From the NCBI RefSeq assembly GCF_036226665.1, contig NZ_CP109007.1:5062501-5126500 (forward strand): a stretch of DNA of 64,000 nucleotides. Direction: 5' to 3'. Below, piece after piece: positions 17,142 through 26,029 of this stretch; positions within the stretch are counted from its first letter, which is position 1; each line of letters begins with the position of its first letter. The stretch comes from Streptomyces sp. NBC_00691. GTDB lineage: Bacteria; Actinomycetota; Actinomycetes; Streptomycetales; Streptomycetaceae. The notes beneath the pieces are model-generated. The model did not search any database. It was not told the origin of the DNA and was given only the letters and a program-made list of their open reading frames with translations. Both the position numbers and the translations under genes were made by a program.

Positions 17142-17155
17142 CGTGCCTTCCGCCT

Positions 17156-18517
17156 TCATCGTGGGGTGAGCTGGTGGGAGGAGCTGCGGGCCTGCGGCGC
17201 CTTCGGAGACGGCTGCGGACGCGCCCGCCGGGAGGCCAGGAACCGGCGCGCCGAGGCCACCGCCCGCCGCAGCAGGTGCCCGAGCCAGGCGAGCCCCATC
17301 GCGAACGCCGGGGCCGGGTCGTCCGCCGCGCACCAGGCGTACTCGGTCCGCCCCCGGACACCCTCGGAACCGGTTCCGTCCTCCGTCCCGTCCGCGCGGC
17401 GGCGCGGGGAGACGAGGAGCGACAGCGCCGCGTAGTTCTCGACGACGAACCGGCGGCCGTACGCGGGGGACTGCGGGGGCACGGGCCGGCCGGTGAGGTC
17501 AAGATGGAGGGCCCGGACCACGTCCAGCTCCTCCGCGTCGGCGAAGAGCCGGAACTGCGCGCCGGGCCGGGGGTTGAAGTCGAGCAGGTGGTACGCGCCC
17601 GTCGCCCGGTTCCGCCGGAAGTCCAGGTCGCACACGCCCCGGTAGCCGAGCGCTGCTAACAGCTCGCGGGCCGTTCGGTCCACGGCCGGGTTCGGCGTCC
17701 AGCGGCCCACGGCGGTGAGCCCGGCCCCGTCCGGCCACGACCGCTCCTTGCGGCCCGTCGCCCCCGTCGTACAGCCGCCGCCGGCGTCCACGTAGCCGTG
17801 GAAGAACCAGTCCAGGTCGCGGCCCGCCGGGAGGAGTTCCTGGAGCAGCAGCCTGCTGCCGGCCTCCGGGGTCCGGGCGTACAGCTCCCGCACCTCGGCG
17901 AGGGACCGCACGATCGAGGTGCTGCGCAGCCCGCCGCCGGACGGGAGAAGCCAGGGGCGGCTCCACTTGGCGACCACCGGCAGACCGAGCGACCAGGCCA
18001 TGGCGGCGGCCTCGTCGGTGCCGTCGGGGAGTTCGGTACGGGGATGAGGCAGGCCCAGGGACGCGCAGGTCTCGGCGAGCGCCGCCTTGTCCGCGACCCG
18101 CAGCAGCTGCTCCTCCGTCTGCTCGGGAAACAGGAAGCGCGGGGAGAGCGTGTCGCGGCGGCGGGCCAGGCCGAGGGCGCTCACATCGTCCAGGGGAAGG
18201 ACGAGGAGACGATTTGACGCTCCGTCGGGTACCGGGTCCGCGCCGTCCTCGATCTCGTCCGCGTACCGGTGGAGGAGCGCGGGCAGCTCGTCCGCGGAGG
18301 TGCCCCCCGGGCTCGCGCGGGCCGACCGGAGAAAGCGGGAACGGGCGACCGGACTGGTGCTCGATTCGATGACCGCGTGGACCGGAATTCCCGCCCTTCC
18401 GAGCGAACGCGCGGCTCCGAGCGTGCCGTGATGGAAGGGGTTCCGGTCGAGCCGTACGAGGACGGTGGGAACGCTGATGTCGAAACTCTGACGACGCAGC
18501 ACGGCATGCCCTTTCAT
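17156..18517 (-). CDS. ATP-grasp ligase-like protein
   Basis: 453-residue ATP-grasp enzyme expected to join a carboxylate to an amine or similar nucleophile at the expense of ATP. A Rossmann-like N-terminal part (VPTVLVRLDRNPFHHGTLGAARSLGRAG) precedes the ATP-grasp fold: KAALAETCASLGLPHPRTE, VVAKWSRPWLLPSGGG, LLLQELLPAGRDLDWFFHGYV and the metal-binding CDLDFRR...YHLLDFNPRPGAQF. The C-terminal ~80 residues are basic and Ser/Arg-rich. It resembles the carbamoyl-phosphate-synthase-like or D-Ala ligase-like enzymes of capsule loci. The ATG at 18517 has only a weak purine site. It is divergent from the GH26-like gene. Confidence 0.82.
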   Translation of the reverse strand: MKGHAVLRRQSFDISVPTVLVRLDRNPFHHGTLGAARSLGRAGIPVHAVIESSTSPVARSRFLRSARASPGGTSADELPALLHRYADEIEDGADPVPDGASNRLLVLPLDDVSALGLARRRDTLSPRFLFPEQTEEQLLRVADKAALAETCASLGLPHPRTELPDGTDEAAAMAWSLGLPVVAKWSRPWLLPSGGGLRSTSIVRSLAEVRELYARTPEAGSRLLLQELLPAGRDLDWFFHGYVDAGGGCTTGATGRKERSWPDGAGLTAVGRWTPNPAVDRTARELLAALGYRGVCDLDFRRNRATGAYHLLDFNPRPGAQFRLFADAEELDVVRALHLDLTGRPVPPQSPAYGRRFVVENYAALSLLVSPRRRADGTEDGTGSEGVRGRTEYAWCAADDPAPAFAMGLAWLGHLLRRAVASARRFLASRRARPQPSPKAPQARSSSHQLTPR

Positions 18518-18660
18518 CTCGGGTGCCCCAACTGGGCGATGAAATCCTCTAATGGACTACTGATCAGAGGGAAGCCGAGTTCACGGTCGGCTCATTAGGA
18601 ATACTTTCGGAGCATCGGATTGACGGATCATCAAAACGCGTACGACGCGAAGGAGCGGCC

Positions 18661-20352
18661 ATGGCGGCTACACATCGGCGAACTTCGAGAGTGTGGCTGG
18701 GGGTGTTCACCGCCGGTCTCCTCGCCTCGGGCTCAGTCGTGCTCGCGTCCCCCGTGCACGCCTCCGAATCCGTAACGACGAAAGACCCCGGACCGACTCT
18801 CTCCAGCGCCATGGGAGCCTTCCTCGACTCGGGCGCGCTCGGGGTCGCCCGCATCGAGCAGCTGGAGCAGTGGCTCGGCGGCCGCGAACTCCGGGTCGGC
18901 CACACCTACCTCCCCGGCGACCTCTGGAAGAACATCGAGGGCCCGCCCGGCTTCCTCGACGCCTGGGCGGACTGGCGCAACGAGAAGGCCGACCGCCTGT
19001 TCGTCCTCAACGTCCCCATGCTGGAGCGCAACGAGGCCGGCGTCTCCGACGCCGAGGTCCGCCGCCAGCTCCAGCTGGGCGCCGCCGGGTACTACGACCA
19101 CCACTTCACCGCACTGGCCGAGCGGCTCGTCCGGCTGCGGGCGCTCGACACGGTCGTCGTCCTCGGCTGGGAGATGAACGGGACGACGTACACCCACCGC
19201 TGCGCGCCCGATCCGGCCGCGTGGAAGAAGTACTGGAACCGGATCGTCACCGCGATGCGTTCCGTCCCCGGCCAGAAGTTCCGTTTCGACTTCAACCCGA
19301 GCCGCGGCCGCGACGCCGTTCCGTGGACCGAGTGCTATCCGGGCGACGACGTCGTCGACATCATCGGGATGGATTCGTACGACCAGCCCCCGGGGTCGAG
19401 TTTCGACCAGCATGTCAGCGAACCGTACGGACTGCAGAAGCAGGTCGATTTCGCCGCCGAGCACGGAAAGCAGATCTCCTATCCCGAATGGGGGCTCTTC
19501 CGTAACGGCGACAACCCCGTGTACATGCGGCGCATGCTGGACTGGATGAAGCAGCACAAGCCGCTGTACCACACGATCACCGATTACTGTCCGCACGGCG
19601 TCTGGCAGTGCGACGACAATCCGCGGTCGTCGCAGACGTTCCGTCAGATGATGTACGGCACCGAGCCGGAACTCCCGACGCAGCCCACGGATCCGGTGGA
19701 CCCGACGGACCCGACGGACCCGACGGACCCGACGGACCCCACGGAGCCGACGGACCCCACGGGCCCGGTGGACCCGACGGTTCCCGAGCCGAAGCCCGAG
19801 CCGAAGCCGGAGCCCAAGCCGGAACCGAAGCCCGAGCCCAAGCCGGAGCCCAAGCCGGAACCGAAGCCCGAGCCGAAGCCGGAGCCCAAGCCGGAGCCCA
19901 AGCCCGAGCCGAAGCCCGAGCCGAAGCCGGAACCGAAGCCGGAACCGAAGCCCGAGCCGAAGCCCGAGCCGAAGCCGGAACCGAAGCCGGAACCGAAGCC
20001 CGAGCCGAAGCCCGAGCCGAAGCCGGAACCGAAGCCGGAACCGAAGCCCGAGCCGAAGCCGGAACCGAAGCCCGAGCCCAAGCCGGAACCGAAGCCCGAG
20101 CCCAAGCCGGAGCCCAAGCCGGAACCGAAGCCCGAGCCCAAGCCCGAGCCCAAGCCGGAACCCAAGCCGGAGCCGAAGCCGGAACCGAAGCCCGAGCCGA
20201 AGCCCGACCCCGTGCCCGCCTGCTGGACCGTGAACCTCGCTTCATGGGTCGAGAGCTGGATCGGCGGTCCGGTCTGTGTCCCCAAGGACAACTGGAAGGA
20301 CGAGGTCGACCTCGACTGGAAGGACGCGCTGAAGGGCGTCTGGCCCTTCTGA
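18661..20352 (+). CDS. Secreted GH26-like glycoside hydrolase with long (EPKP)35 stalk
   Basis: 563-residue exported protein. Signal peptide 1-35; catalytic-like (beta/alpha)8 domain ~60-335 with GWEMNG (E171, candidate acid/base) and SYPEWG (E276, candidate nucleophile), matching the two glutamates of GH26 mannanase-type enzymes. Four Cys (HRC, TEC, DYCPHGVWQC) could pair. A Thr/Asp/Pro linker (340-375) leads to 35 perfect Glu-Pro-Lys-Pro units (376-515), then a 48-residue C-terminal piece with two Cys and DWKDALKGVWPF. The alternating-charge polyproline-like rod could span or bind the cell wall. Start ATG 18661 has AAGGAG eight bases upstream. A paralogue lies at 38338-39354. Confidence 0.85.
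   Translation: MAATHRRTSRVWLGVFTAGLLASGSVVLASPVHASESVTTKDPGPTLSSAMGAFLDSGALGVARIEQLEQWLGGRELRVGHTYLPGDLWKNIEGPPGFLDAWADWRNEKADRLFVLNVPMLERNEAGVSDAEVRRQLQLGAAGYYDHHFTALAERLVRLRALDTVVVLGWEMNGTTYTHRCAPDPAAWKKYWNRIVTAMRSVPGQKFRFDFNPSRGRDAVPWTECYPGDDVVDIIGMDSYDQPPGSSFDQHVSEPYGLQKQVDFAAEHGKQISYPEWGLFRNGDNPVYMRRMLDWMKQHKPLYHTITDYCPHGVWQCDDNPRSSQTFRQMMYGTEPELPTQPTDPVDPTDPTDPTDPTDPTEPTDPTGPVDPTVPEPKPEPKPEPKPEPKPEPKPEPKPEPKPEPKPEPKPEPKPEPKPEPKPEPKPEPKPEPKPEPKPEPKPEPKPEPKPEPKPEPKPEPKPEPKPEPKPEPKPEPKPEPKPEPKPEPKPEPKPEPKPEPKPEPKPEPKPEPKPDPVPACWTVNLASWVESWIGGPVCVPKDNWKDEVDLDWKDALKGVWPF
19786..20205 (+). repeat. 35 x 12-base in-frame repeat encoding Glu-Pro-Lys-Pro
   Basis: Exactly 420 bases made of 12-base units GAR-CCN-AAG-CCN. 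Only synonymous third-base changes (GAG/GAA, CCC/CCG) occur; the peptide is invariant across all units. Synonymous drift with a constant peptide suggests selection on the protein rod rather than recent slippage only. Confidence 0.95.
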
Positions 20353-20360
20353 CCCCTCGC

Positions 20361-20389
20361 GACGGCGGCGGAGATCATCCGCCGCCGTC
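20361..20389. terminator. Bidirectional terminator hairpin
   Basis: Perfect 12-base-pair stem (20361-20372 with 20378-20389) with loop GATCA, which contains the stop codon of the convergent GNAT gene. Confidence 0.85.
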
Positions 20390-21535
20390 GTGGCGCGTGC
20401 GCCCGGAGATCCGGCCGAGCGCACGGCCCACCCAGGCACGCTCCCGCGCCTGCCGGGCCGCCCAGCGGCGCGCCCCGGCGGCGCCCGCGCGGAGCCAGAG
20501 CAGCGGGGCCGTACCCCGTGCGGTGAGCATGAGCCGCTGGTTGCCGACGGTCTCGGGCCGCCAGTGGTGCTTGTACGCCTCGGTGCCCCGCAGCATGCTC
20601 AGGGTGGCCCGGCCGCCCGCGCTCGTCTCCCCGGCGCCGTGTCGGAGCAGCATCGTCGCGACGTCGACCTTGCGGGCTCGCAGGGCCGGGTCCGCGCCGT
20701 ACAGATAGCCGCCGGCGAGCCGCGGCGACATCAGGGTCAGGTCGGCGGCCACCACGTCCCCGGCCAGCCGGAACTCGGTCACCATCGCGTCCCCGCGCTC
20801 CACCATCGGCCGCACGGCCCGGGTGAGGTGCTGGGCGAACCGCGTGCTGGTGTGCTCGGCGGTGACGCCCCGGCCCTGCCACTGCAGCTGATGGAGCCGC
20901 AGCAGCCGGTCGAGGGCGGCCGGCACCTCGGAACCGGTGACCACGCGCGTGTCGATGCCGAGGGCGTCGAGCTTGCGCAGCTTGGCGCGGACCCGCTGGG
21001 CCTTCCCGGACGGGATGCGGGCGAGGAGCCCCTCCATGGGGACGGCGGGAAGTTCGAGGCAGAGCGAGTCGGGCATCCGCCGGCAGGGACCCCGCCAGTG
21101 GACGAGGACCCGCTCGCTGGCCGCCCCCGGCCGTACCTCGCGCAGGTCGATCACCGCGCCACGGGCCGCCCGGCCGAGCGCCCCGGCCAGCGCGGGGGCC
21201 GCCTCCGGGCAGCCGTCGTCGAGGAGCACGTCCGTGAAGTCGGTGATCGAGCCGCCGAGCTGGGTGAGGACGGGCAGCGGTCCCCGGGCGCGCATCAGGG
21301 CCGCGGCGGCGACGAGTCCGCCGTCCTCCCGTCGTACGAGCACCAGCCGCAGCGCACCGGGCCTGCCGTACGAGAGCCACCAGGAGTGCAGCCAGGCATG
21401 GGACTGGAAGGGGGTGGCGGTGGAACAGCGTCCGTACAGCGCCGTCCACTCGGCCGCCAGCCGCCCGAAGCTCTCCTCGTCACGGCAGATCTCCGTCCGC
21501 AGGGCCGATGCGGCGCCGGTCGCTCTCGGACTCAC
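20375..21535 (-). CDS. FemAB/BcsL-type GNAT acyltransferase
   Basis: 386-residue protein with two GNAT-like halves, as in the CelD/BcsL family found in exopolysaccharide loci. Recognisable segments are ATPFQSHAWLHSWWLSYG (N-terminal half), QRVRAKLRKLDALGI and RFAQHLTRAVRPMVERGDAMVTEFRLAGDVVAADL, ending YLYGADPALRARKVDVATML and MLRGTEAYKHHWRPE. It probably transfers an acyl or aminoacyl group onto a sugar or lipid-linked intermediate. Start GTG 21535 is chosen because it overlaps the stop of the Wzz-like gene (GTGA) and has GGAG seven bases upstream. It is the last gene of the long minus-strand polysaccharide operon. Confidence 0.8.
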   Translation of the reverse strand: MSPRATGAASALRTEICRDEESFGRLAAEWTALYGRCSTATPFQSHAWLHSWWLSYGRPGALRLVLVRREDGGLVAAAALMRARGPLPVLTQLGGSITDFTDVLLDDGCPEAAPALAGALGRAARGAVIDLREVRPGAASERVLVHWRGPCRRMPDSLCLELPAVPMEGLLARIPSGKAQRVRAKLRKLDALGIDTRVVTGSEVPAALDRLLRLHQLQWQGRGVTAEHTSTRFAQHLTRAVRPMVERGDAMVTEFRLAGDVVAADLTLMSPRLAGGYLYGADPALRARKVDVATMLLRHGAGETSAGGRATLSMLRGTEAYKHHWRPETVGNQRLMLTARGTAPLLWLRAGAAGARRWAARQARERAWVGRALGRISGRTRHDGGG

Positions 21536-22221
21536 ACCGTCTCCGGCTGGTGCGCGGCGGCGGCCGGGGCGGGCACGGCGGCGGCGGAGGGCGCGGCTCC
21601 GGACGTGGCAGGCGTCTGCCGGGAGTGCCGGGCCTCGCCGCGCGCGGTGGCGCGCTTGGGCCGGACCAGGAGGGCGAGGCCGCCGAGGAGCCCGCCCGCA
21701 CAGCCGCCGACGAGCGCGGAGAGCGGCGCGGAGGGCGAGACGGGCGCGACCGGCTTGGTGGCGCGGGAGAACTGCACGACCTTCACGCCGGTGCTGCCGG
21801 CGACATGGGTGCTGTCGAGGACGAGTGCGCGAGCCACGCCGTCGGCCATCGACACGGCCTTCGCGGGCTTGTCGGCCTTGGCGGTGATCGAGATCATCGG
21901 CGCGTCCGGGGAGGTCGCGGCCTGCACGTTCTTGCGCAGGGTGTCGGCGCTGACGCCCGCCCACACCTGGGCGTCGCCGGTCACCGCGATGTCGGTGGCG
22001 ACCCGTCCGTAGGCCTGGGCGAAGCCGAGCGCGGCGGCCGGGTCGGACTTCTCGGCCGGGACGACGATGACGTAACTGGTCGCCGCGTACTGCGGGGTCT
22101 TGAGGGCCCCGTAACCGCCGCCGAGGGCGGCTCCGGCGAGGACGGCGGCGGGCAGGACCGCCCAGCGGCCCGGGGCGCGCAGGCCGGCGGGGAGGAGGGC
22201 GCGGCGTGGGGTGGTGTTCAT
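21532..22221 (-). CDS. Wzz/YveK-like polysaccharide chain-length regulator
   Basis: 229-residue membrane protein with two transmembrane helices (about 20-38 and 165-186) flanking an extracytoplasmic domain, the topology of Wzz and of Gram-positive capsule co-polymerases. Near the first helix is LKTPQYAATSYVIV, and before the second a Pro-rich segment KPVAPVSPSAPLS, both typical. It lacks a cytoplasmic tyrosine-kinase domain; the tail is Ala/Pro-rich. It should set polymer length together with the polymerase encoded at 26022-27335. The ATG at 22221 follows GAGAGAG. Confidence 0.82.
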   Translation of the reverse strand: MNTTPRRALLPAGLRAPGRWAVLPAAVLAGAALGGGYGALKTPQYAATSYVIVVPAEKSDPAAALGFAQAYGRVATDIAVTGDAQVWAGVSADTLRKNVQAATSPDAPMISITAKADKPAKAVSMADGVARALVLDSTHVAGSTGVKVVQFSRATKPVAPVSPSAPLSALVGGCAGGLLGGLALLVRPKRATARGEARHSRQTPATSGAAPSAAAVPAPAAAAHQPETV

Positions 22222-22234
22222 GGGACGGGCTCTC

Positions 22235-23368
22235 TCACTTCGCGGGGGAGGGGGTGCCGTGGACGGCCTGGTCGTAGAGGGACATCAACTGCTGTGCGCT
22301 GTGGGCGATGTCGTAGCGGCGGGCGGCGGCCGGCAGCGGGAATCGGGGCGGCCGGGCGTCGTGGACGCCGTGCAGCGCGGAGATCAGCTCGGGTACGGAC
22401 CCGCCGATCCGGCGGGCGCCAGGTGCCGCCTCCGGTGGCAGGTCTTCGATGGCCGGGCAGGCCACGTACAGGACGGGCAGCCCGGCGGCGAGGGCCTCGA
22501 CGACGGCGAGCCCGAAGGTCTCGTCGGGGGAGGTGGACACGAAGACGTCCATGGCGGCGAGCAGTTCGGGCAGCGAGGGGCCGGGCCGGCCGGTGCTCGG
22601 CGGGTCCTCGCAGGCCCCGGCGAGCAGGACCCGGTCGGCGGCGCCGCACGCGCGGGCCACCCGGAGGAGTTCCGCGCGCTGTTCGCCCTCGCCGACGAGG
22701 AGCAGCCGGACGTCCGGGATCGACGCCACCGCCCGGACGAGCCGCTCGAACCGCTTCCCGGCCGTGAGCCGGCCCACCCCGCCGACGACATGGGCGTCCT
22801 CGGGGATCCCGAGGACGCCCCGGGCGTGGCGGCGGGCCCGGGCGTCGAAGGCGAAGCGCTCGGTCTCGATGCCGTTGGGGACGACCCGGATGCGGTCCGG
22901 CGGCACCCCCCAGTCGGCGAGCCGGCGGGCGACGCTGGGGGAGACGGCGACCGTGGAGGTGCCGAGCCGCTCGGACGCGAGGTAGAGCGCGCGGGTGCCC
23001 GCCGAGAGCGGCCTGCCCTCGATCTGGGTCTCGCCGAGGGAGTGCTCCGTGGCGATGACGCGCCGCACCCCGGCCAGCCGGGCCGCCGTCCTGCCGTACA
23101 CACAGGCCCGGTAGAGGTGGGTGTGGACGAGGTCGTAGCGGCCCTGCCGGACGATCCGGGCGAGCCGGGGGAGCGCGCCGACGTCCCGGTTGCCCGCCAT
23201 GCCCAGGTGGGTGACCGGGGTGCCGTCGGACTCGATGCCGGTCGCGACGACGCCGGGGTTGGTGAGCGTGACCACGTCGCTCCGCACCGGCAGATGGCGG
23301 AGCAGGAGCCGCAGCTGCTGCTCGGCGCCTCCGATGCCCAGCCCGGTGATGACGTGCAGCACCTTCAT
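22235..23368 (-). CDS. GT4-family glycosyltransferase
   Basis: 377-residue retaining GT-B glycosyltransferase transferring a sugar from a nucleotide donor to the lipid-linked repeat unit on the cytoplasmic face. It begins MKVLHVITGLGIGGAEQQL, with the glycine-rich GGAE acceptor loop, and contains VGGVGRLTAGKRFERLVRA and the donor-binding EX7E region ETFGLAVVEALAAGLPVL. The ATG overlaps the stop of the deacetylase gene (ATGA), and the next gene follows after 13 bases. Confidence 0.9.
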   Translation of the reverse strand: MKVLHVITGLGIGGAEQQLRLLLRHLPVRSDVVTLTNPGVVATGIESDGTPVTHLGMAGNRDVGALPRLARIVRQGRYDLVHTHLYRACVYGRTAARLAGVRRVIATEHSLGETQIEGRPLSAGTRALYLASERLGTSTVAVSPSVARRLADWGVPPDRIRVVPNGIETERFAFDARARRHARGVLGIPEDAHVVGGVGRLTAGKRFERLVRAVASIPDVRLLLVGEGEQRAELLRVARACGAADRVLLAGACEDPPSTGRPGPSLPELLAAMDVFVSTSPDETFGLAVVEALAAGLPVLYVACPAIEDLPPEAAPGARRIGGSVPELISALHGVHDARPPRFPLPAAARRYDIAHSAQQLMSLYDQAVHGTPSPAK

Positions 23369-24168
23369 GCCGCACCGACCACGGCGGGTCCGTACCGCGC
23401 GGGGACCAGATCAGCGGGGTGGCGGCGGCGCAGCGGGTGGAGGAGACGCTTGGCGGTGAGCCGCCACGCGGTGTCGTCCTCGCCGATGTGGACCCGGGGC
23501 AGGGCGTACGTGCCGGTGTGCGGGCCCGGGTCGATCGCGCAGCCGTACCGGTAACCGGCTCTGCGCACGGCGTGGATGGCGCGCGGGTCGACCTTCCCGT
23601 ACGGGTAGCAGAAGCCGTCGACGGTGGCGCCGGTCATCTCCTCCAGGAGTTCACGGCTCCGCCGGGTCTGGGCGGCGAGCTCCGCGTCGTCGACCTCGGT
23701 GAGCGGGACGTGCGTGAGCCCGTGCGAGGCGATCTCCATGCCTGCCCGGGCGATCCGCAGGATCCCGTCCTCGGTGAGCAGCGACTTGCGCGGGCCCTCC
23801 GAGTCCCAGGCGTTCTCCCCGCCGAGCCGCCCCGGCAGGACGAACACCGTCGCGGTGAAGCCGTGCCGGAGGAGGAGCGGAAGCGCCGAGTCGAGGAAGT
23901 CCGCGTAACCGTCGTCGAAGGTCAGGCCCACGAGCCCCTTGGCACGCCCCTCCGTGGTGGCGGCGAGCAGCTCCCGGACCGACACCCCGCGCAGTCCCCG
24001 GTCGGCCAGCCAGTGCAGCTGGCGGGCGAAGCGCACGGGGGAGACGGTCACCCGGTACGGATCGTCAGCGGTGTCCGTGATCGAGTGGTACATCGCCACC
24101 CACGGGGGCGGCTTCATCCACAGGGGCGGCTTCGGCAGCAGACGGCTCAGCGCGGTGACGGCGGGCAT
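23365..24168 (-). CDS. Polysaccharide deacetylase (NodB-type, CE4)
   Basis: 267-residue CE4 enzyme that removes N-acetyl groups from a glycan. The catalytic motif is LTFDDGYADFLDSALPLL with the DD pair. The metal-binding ASHGLTH (the H-x3-H site) follows near residue 147, and the later FCYPYGKVDPRAI matches motif 3. No clear signal peptide; the N-terminus PKPPLWMKPPPWVAMYHSI suggests a cytoplasmic or membrane-associated protein, or a later start at 24120. ATG 24168 has an excellent GGAGGA six bases upstream, which means its first 104 bases overlap the flippase gene. Confidence 0.87.
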   Translation of the reverse strand: MPAVTALSRLLPKPPLWMKPPPWVAMYHSITDTADDPYRVTVSPVRFARQLHWLADRGLRGVSVRELLAATTEGRAKGLVGLTFDDGYADFLDSALPLLLRHGFTATVFVLPGRLGGENAWDSEGPRKSLLTEDGILRIARAGMEIASHGLTHVPLTEVDDAELAAQTRRSRELLEEMTGATVDGFCYPYGKVDPRAIHAVRRAGYRYGCAIDPGPHTGTYALPRVHIGEDDTAWRLTAKRLLHPLRRRHPADLVPARYGPAVVGAA

Positions 24169-26029
24169 GGGGGGTCCTCCGGAAGGCGGAGCGGGGCAGG
24201 GGCGGAATCTCGGGCGCCTTGGCGGCGCAGGCGGTGAAGATCAGGAAGACGCCGATCACGACCAGGCCCGCCACCGCGACGGCGAGGGCCGCGGGGCCGA
24301 TCGCGAGGGAGCACAGCCAGCCGGCGCCGGTGGCCCACGCCCCCGCGGTGGCGAGCCGGAGCAGCCCCTCGCCGAGCCGGCCGACGTGGACCGGTACGGC
24401 CTGCCGGTGCGCGCCGCGCAGCAGCAGGACCGCGGTCAGGGTGATGCCGAGGGCGTTGGCCGCGGCGATGCCGACGGCGCCCCAGTAGTGGGCGCCGGGG
24501 ACTCCGGCGGCGGCGGTGGTGACGAGCCCGGCGGCCATCGCGGCGGCCGGGTACCAGAGCGGGCGGGCGGCGGAGAAGTAGCAGCGGACCAGGGCGCCCA
24601 CCATCGTCTGGCCGAGCAGCCCGAGGGCGTAGACCCGCATGACGGCGGCGGTGGCGACGGTGTCGTCACGGGTGAACTCGCCGCGCTCGAAGAGGAGCTC
24701 GACGATCCGGGGGGCAGCCGCGATCACCGTGGAGGCGCCGACGAGGACGACGACGGCGGCGAGCAGCAGGTCACGTTCGACGCGACGGCGGGCCGCCTCC
24801 GTATCGCCCGCCGCGAGGGCGCGGGCGACCACCGGGAAGCTGACGGTGCACAGCATCAGGGAGAGGATCATCGGCATCTGCGCGATCTTCTGCGCGTAGT
24901 TCAGCTGCGAGATGGCGCCGGCGGGCAGCGGCGAGGCGAGGAAGCGTTCGATCAGCGTCTGGGACTGGCGGGACAGCGAGAACGCGACGACCGGAGCGAT
25001 CAGGCCGAGGACCAGGATGCGGCCCTCACCGGTGGACGGAGGCGTGGACGCCTCGGGCTCCCGTACGGGTACGGGGCGGGCGCGCAGCTCCCGGATGAGC
25101 GAGGGGGCCTGGACGAGGACCATCAGGACCCCGCCGACGGCGACGCCGGCGGCGGCGGAGCGCACCCCCCACGGCTCGCGGAGCAGCAGGATGGTGCCGA
25201 TGATGCCGGCGTTGTACGCCACGTAGATGGTGGCCGGCGGCAGGAAGGAGCCGTGCGCGCGCAGCGCCGCCGAGCAGTAGCCGACCAGGGCGAAGGTCAG
25301 GACGCAGGTCCCGGTCAGACGCGTGCAGTCGATCGCGAGCCCGGGGTCGGGCAGCCCGGGGGCGAGCGCCCCGACGATCAGCGGGGCGGCGGCGATCAGG
25401 ACCGCCGCGACGACACCGACGGCGAGGGTCAGCCGGGGCAGGGTGCCGCGCACGAGGGCCCGCACGGGGTCGGCGAGCGGCCGGCCGGAACGGCGGGCCA
25501 GGGCGCGGGAGAAGGCGGGCACCAGGATCAGCGCCATCGCGTCCTCGATGAGCAGCGTCGAGGCGAACTCCGGCACGGTCCACGCCACCAGGAACGCGTC
25601 CGTCTCGGCGCCGGCCCCGAAGTACCCGGCCAGGATCTGGTCCCGGACGAGCCCGAGCAGCGCCCCGACCGCCGTGAGCCCGGCGGTCACGGCGGCGGCC
25701 TTCGCGAGGAACCCCCGGCCCTCGGGCGCGCCGGTCCGGGCCGCCCGGACCCGCGCGTGGGCGCGGCGGCCGGGAGGGCGGGGGGAGGCGGTGGTCCCTG
25801 ACACGGGGGTACGGGGCGGGGGCGGAGGAACGACACGCGGACCCTCGGCCGTTCCCGTCCCCGGCAGCACGACGGCCTCCGGGGGCCACGGGGAGTCCGT
25901 GGGGCCCGGAGGCGCGGTCGGCCAGGGATCGGTCAGCGGGGTGCCGCAGGGCGGTCCGCCCGCGGGGCGTGGTTCACCGGCCCGCGGGGTGTCCGTGGGC
26001 TCCGGTTCCCCGGCCCACGGGTCACGCAC
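24065..26029 (-). CDS. MVF-family flippase (MurJ/Wzx-like)
   Basis: 654-residue polytopic membrane protein of the MATE/MVF superfamily. After a ~100-residue Pro-rich cytoplasmic tail come about 14 helices beginning FLAKAAAVTAGLTAVGALLGLVRDQILAGYFGAGAETDAFLVAWTVPEF, which matches MurJ. It should flip a lipid-linked unit to the outer face. Position in the locus suggests the exopolysaccharide repeat unit rather than lipid II, but MurJ function cannot be excluded. The GTG at 26029 has GGAGGTC upstream and overlaps the end of the ligase gene by eight bases. The C-terminal ~35 residues are low-complexity and overlap the deacetylase gene. Confidence 0.85.
   Translation of the reverse strand: MRDPWAGEPEPTDTPRAGEPRPAGGPPCGTPLTDPWPTAPPGPTDSPWPPEAVVLPGTGTAEGPRVVPPPPPRTPVSGTTASPRPPGRRAHARVRAARTGAPEGRGFLAKAAAVTAGLTAVGALLGLVRDQILAGYFGAGAETDAFLVAWTVPEFASTLLIEDAMALILVPAFSRALARRSGRPLADPVRALVRGTLPRLTLAVGVVAAVLIAAAPLIVGALAPGLPDPGLAIDCTRLTGTCVLTFALVGYCSAALRAHGSFLPPATIYVAYNAGIIGTILLLREPWGVRSAAAGVAVGGVLMVLVQAPSLIRELRARPVPVREPEASTPPSTGEGRILVLGLIAPVVAFSLSRQSQTLIERFLASPLPAGAISQLNYAQKIAQMPMILSLMLCTVSFPVVARALAAGDTEAARRRVERDLLLAAVVVLVGASTVIAAAPRIVELLFERGEFTRDDTVATAAVMRVYALGLLGQTMVGALVRCYFSAARPLWYPAAAMAAGLVTTAAAGVPGAHYWGAVGIAAANALGITLTAVLLLRGAHRQAVPVHVGRLGEGLLRLATAGAWATGAGWLCSLAIGPAALAVAVAGLVVIGVFLIFTACAAKAPEIPPLPRSAFRRTPHARRHRAEPSAAEAAPVDEAAPVGGDVPLDHGHR

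Noticed and set aside
19786..20205. Possible CRISPR-like or minisatellite array
   Set aside because: Period is 12 bases without spacers and stays in frame within a secreted protein; it encodes an unbroken peptide repeat.
22211..23554. Long open frames antisense to real genes, e.g. here and at 6538-9252, 25323-27422 and 40275-42173
   Set aside because: They are composition shadows of GC-rich genes: low-complexity Arg/Gly/Pro/Ala translations, no domain or ribosome site, and the opposite frame encodes a recognisable protein.
24065..26029. Essential lipid II flippase MurJ proper
   Set aside because: The family fits, but the position within a glycan operon favours a Wzx-type role; the call is left at family level.
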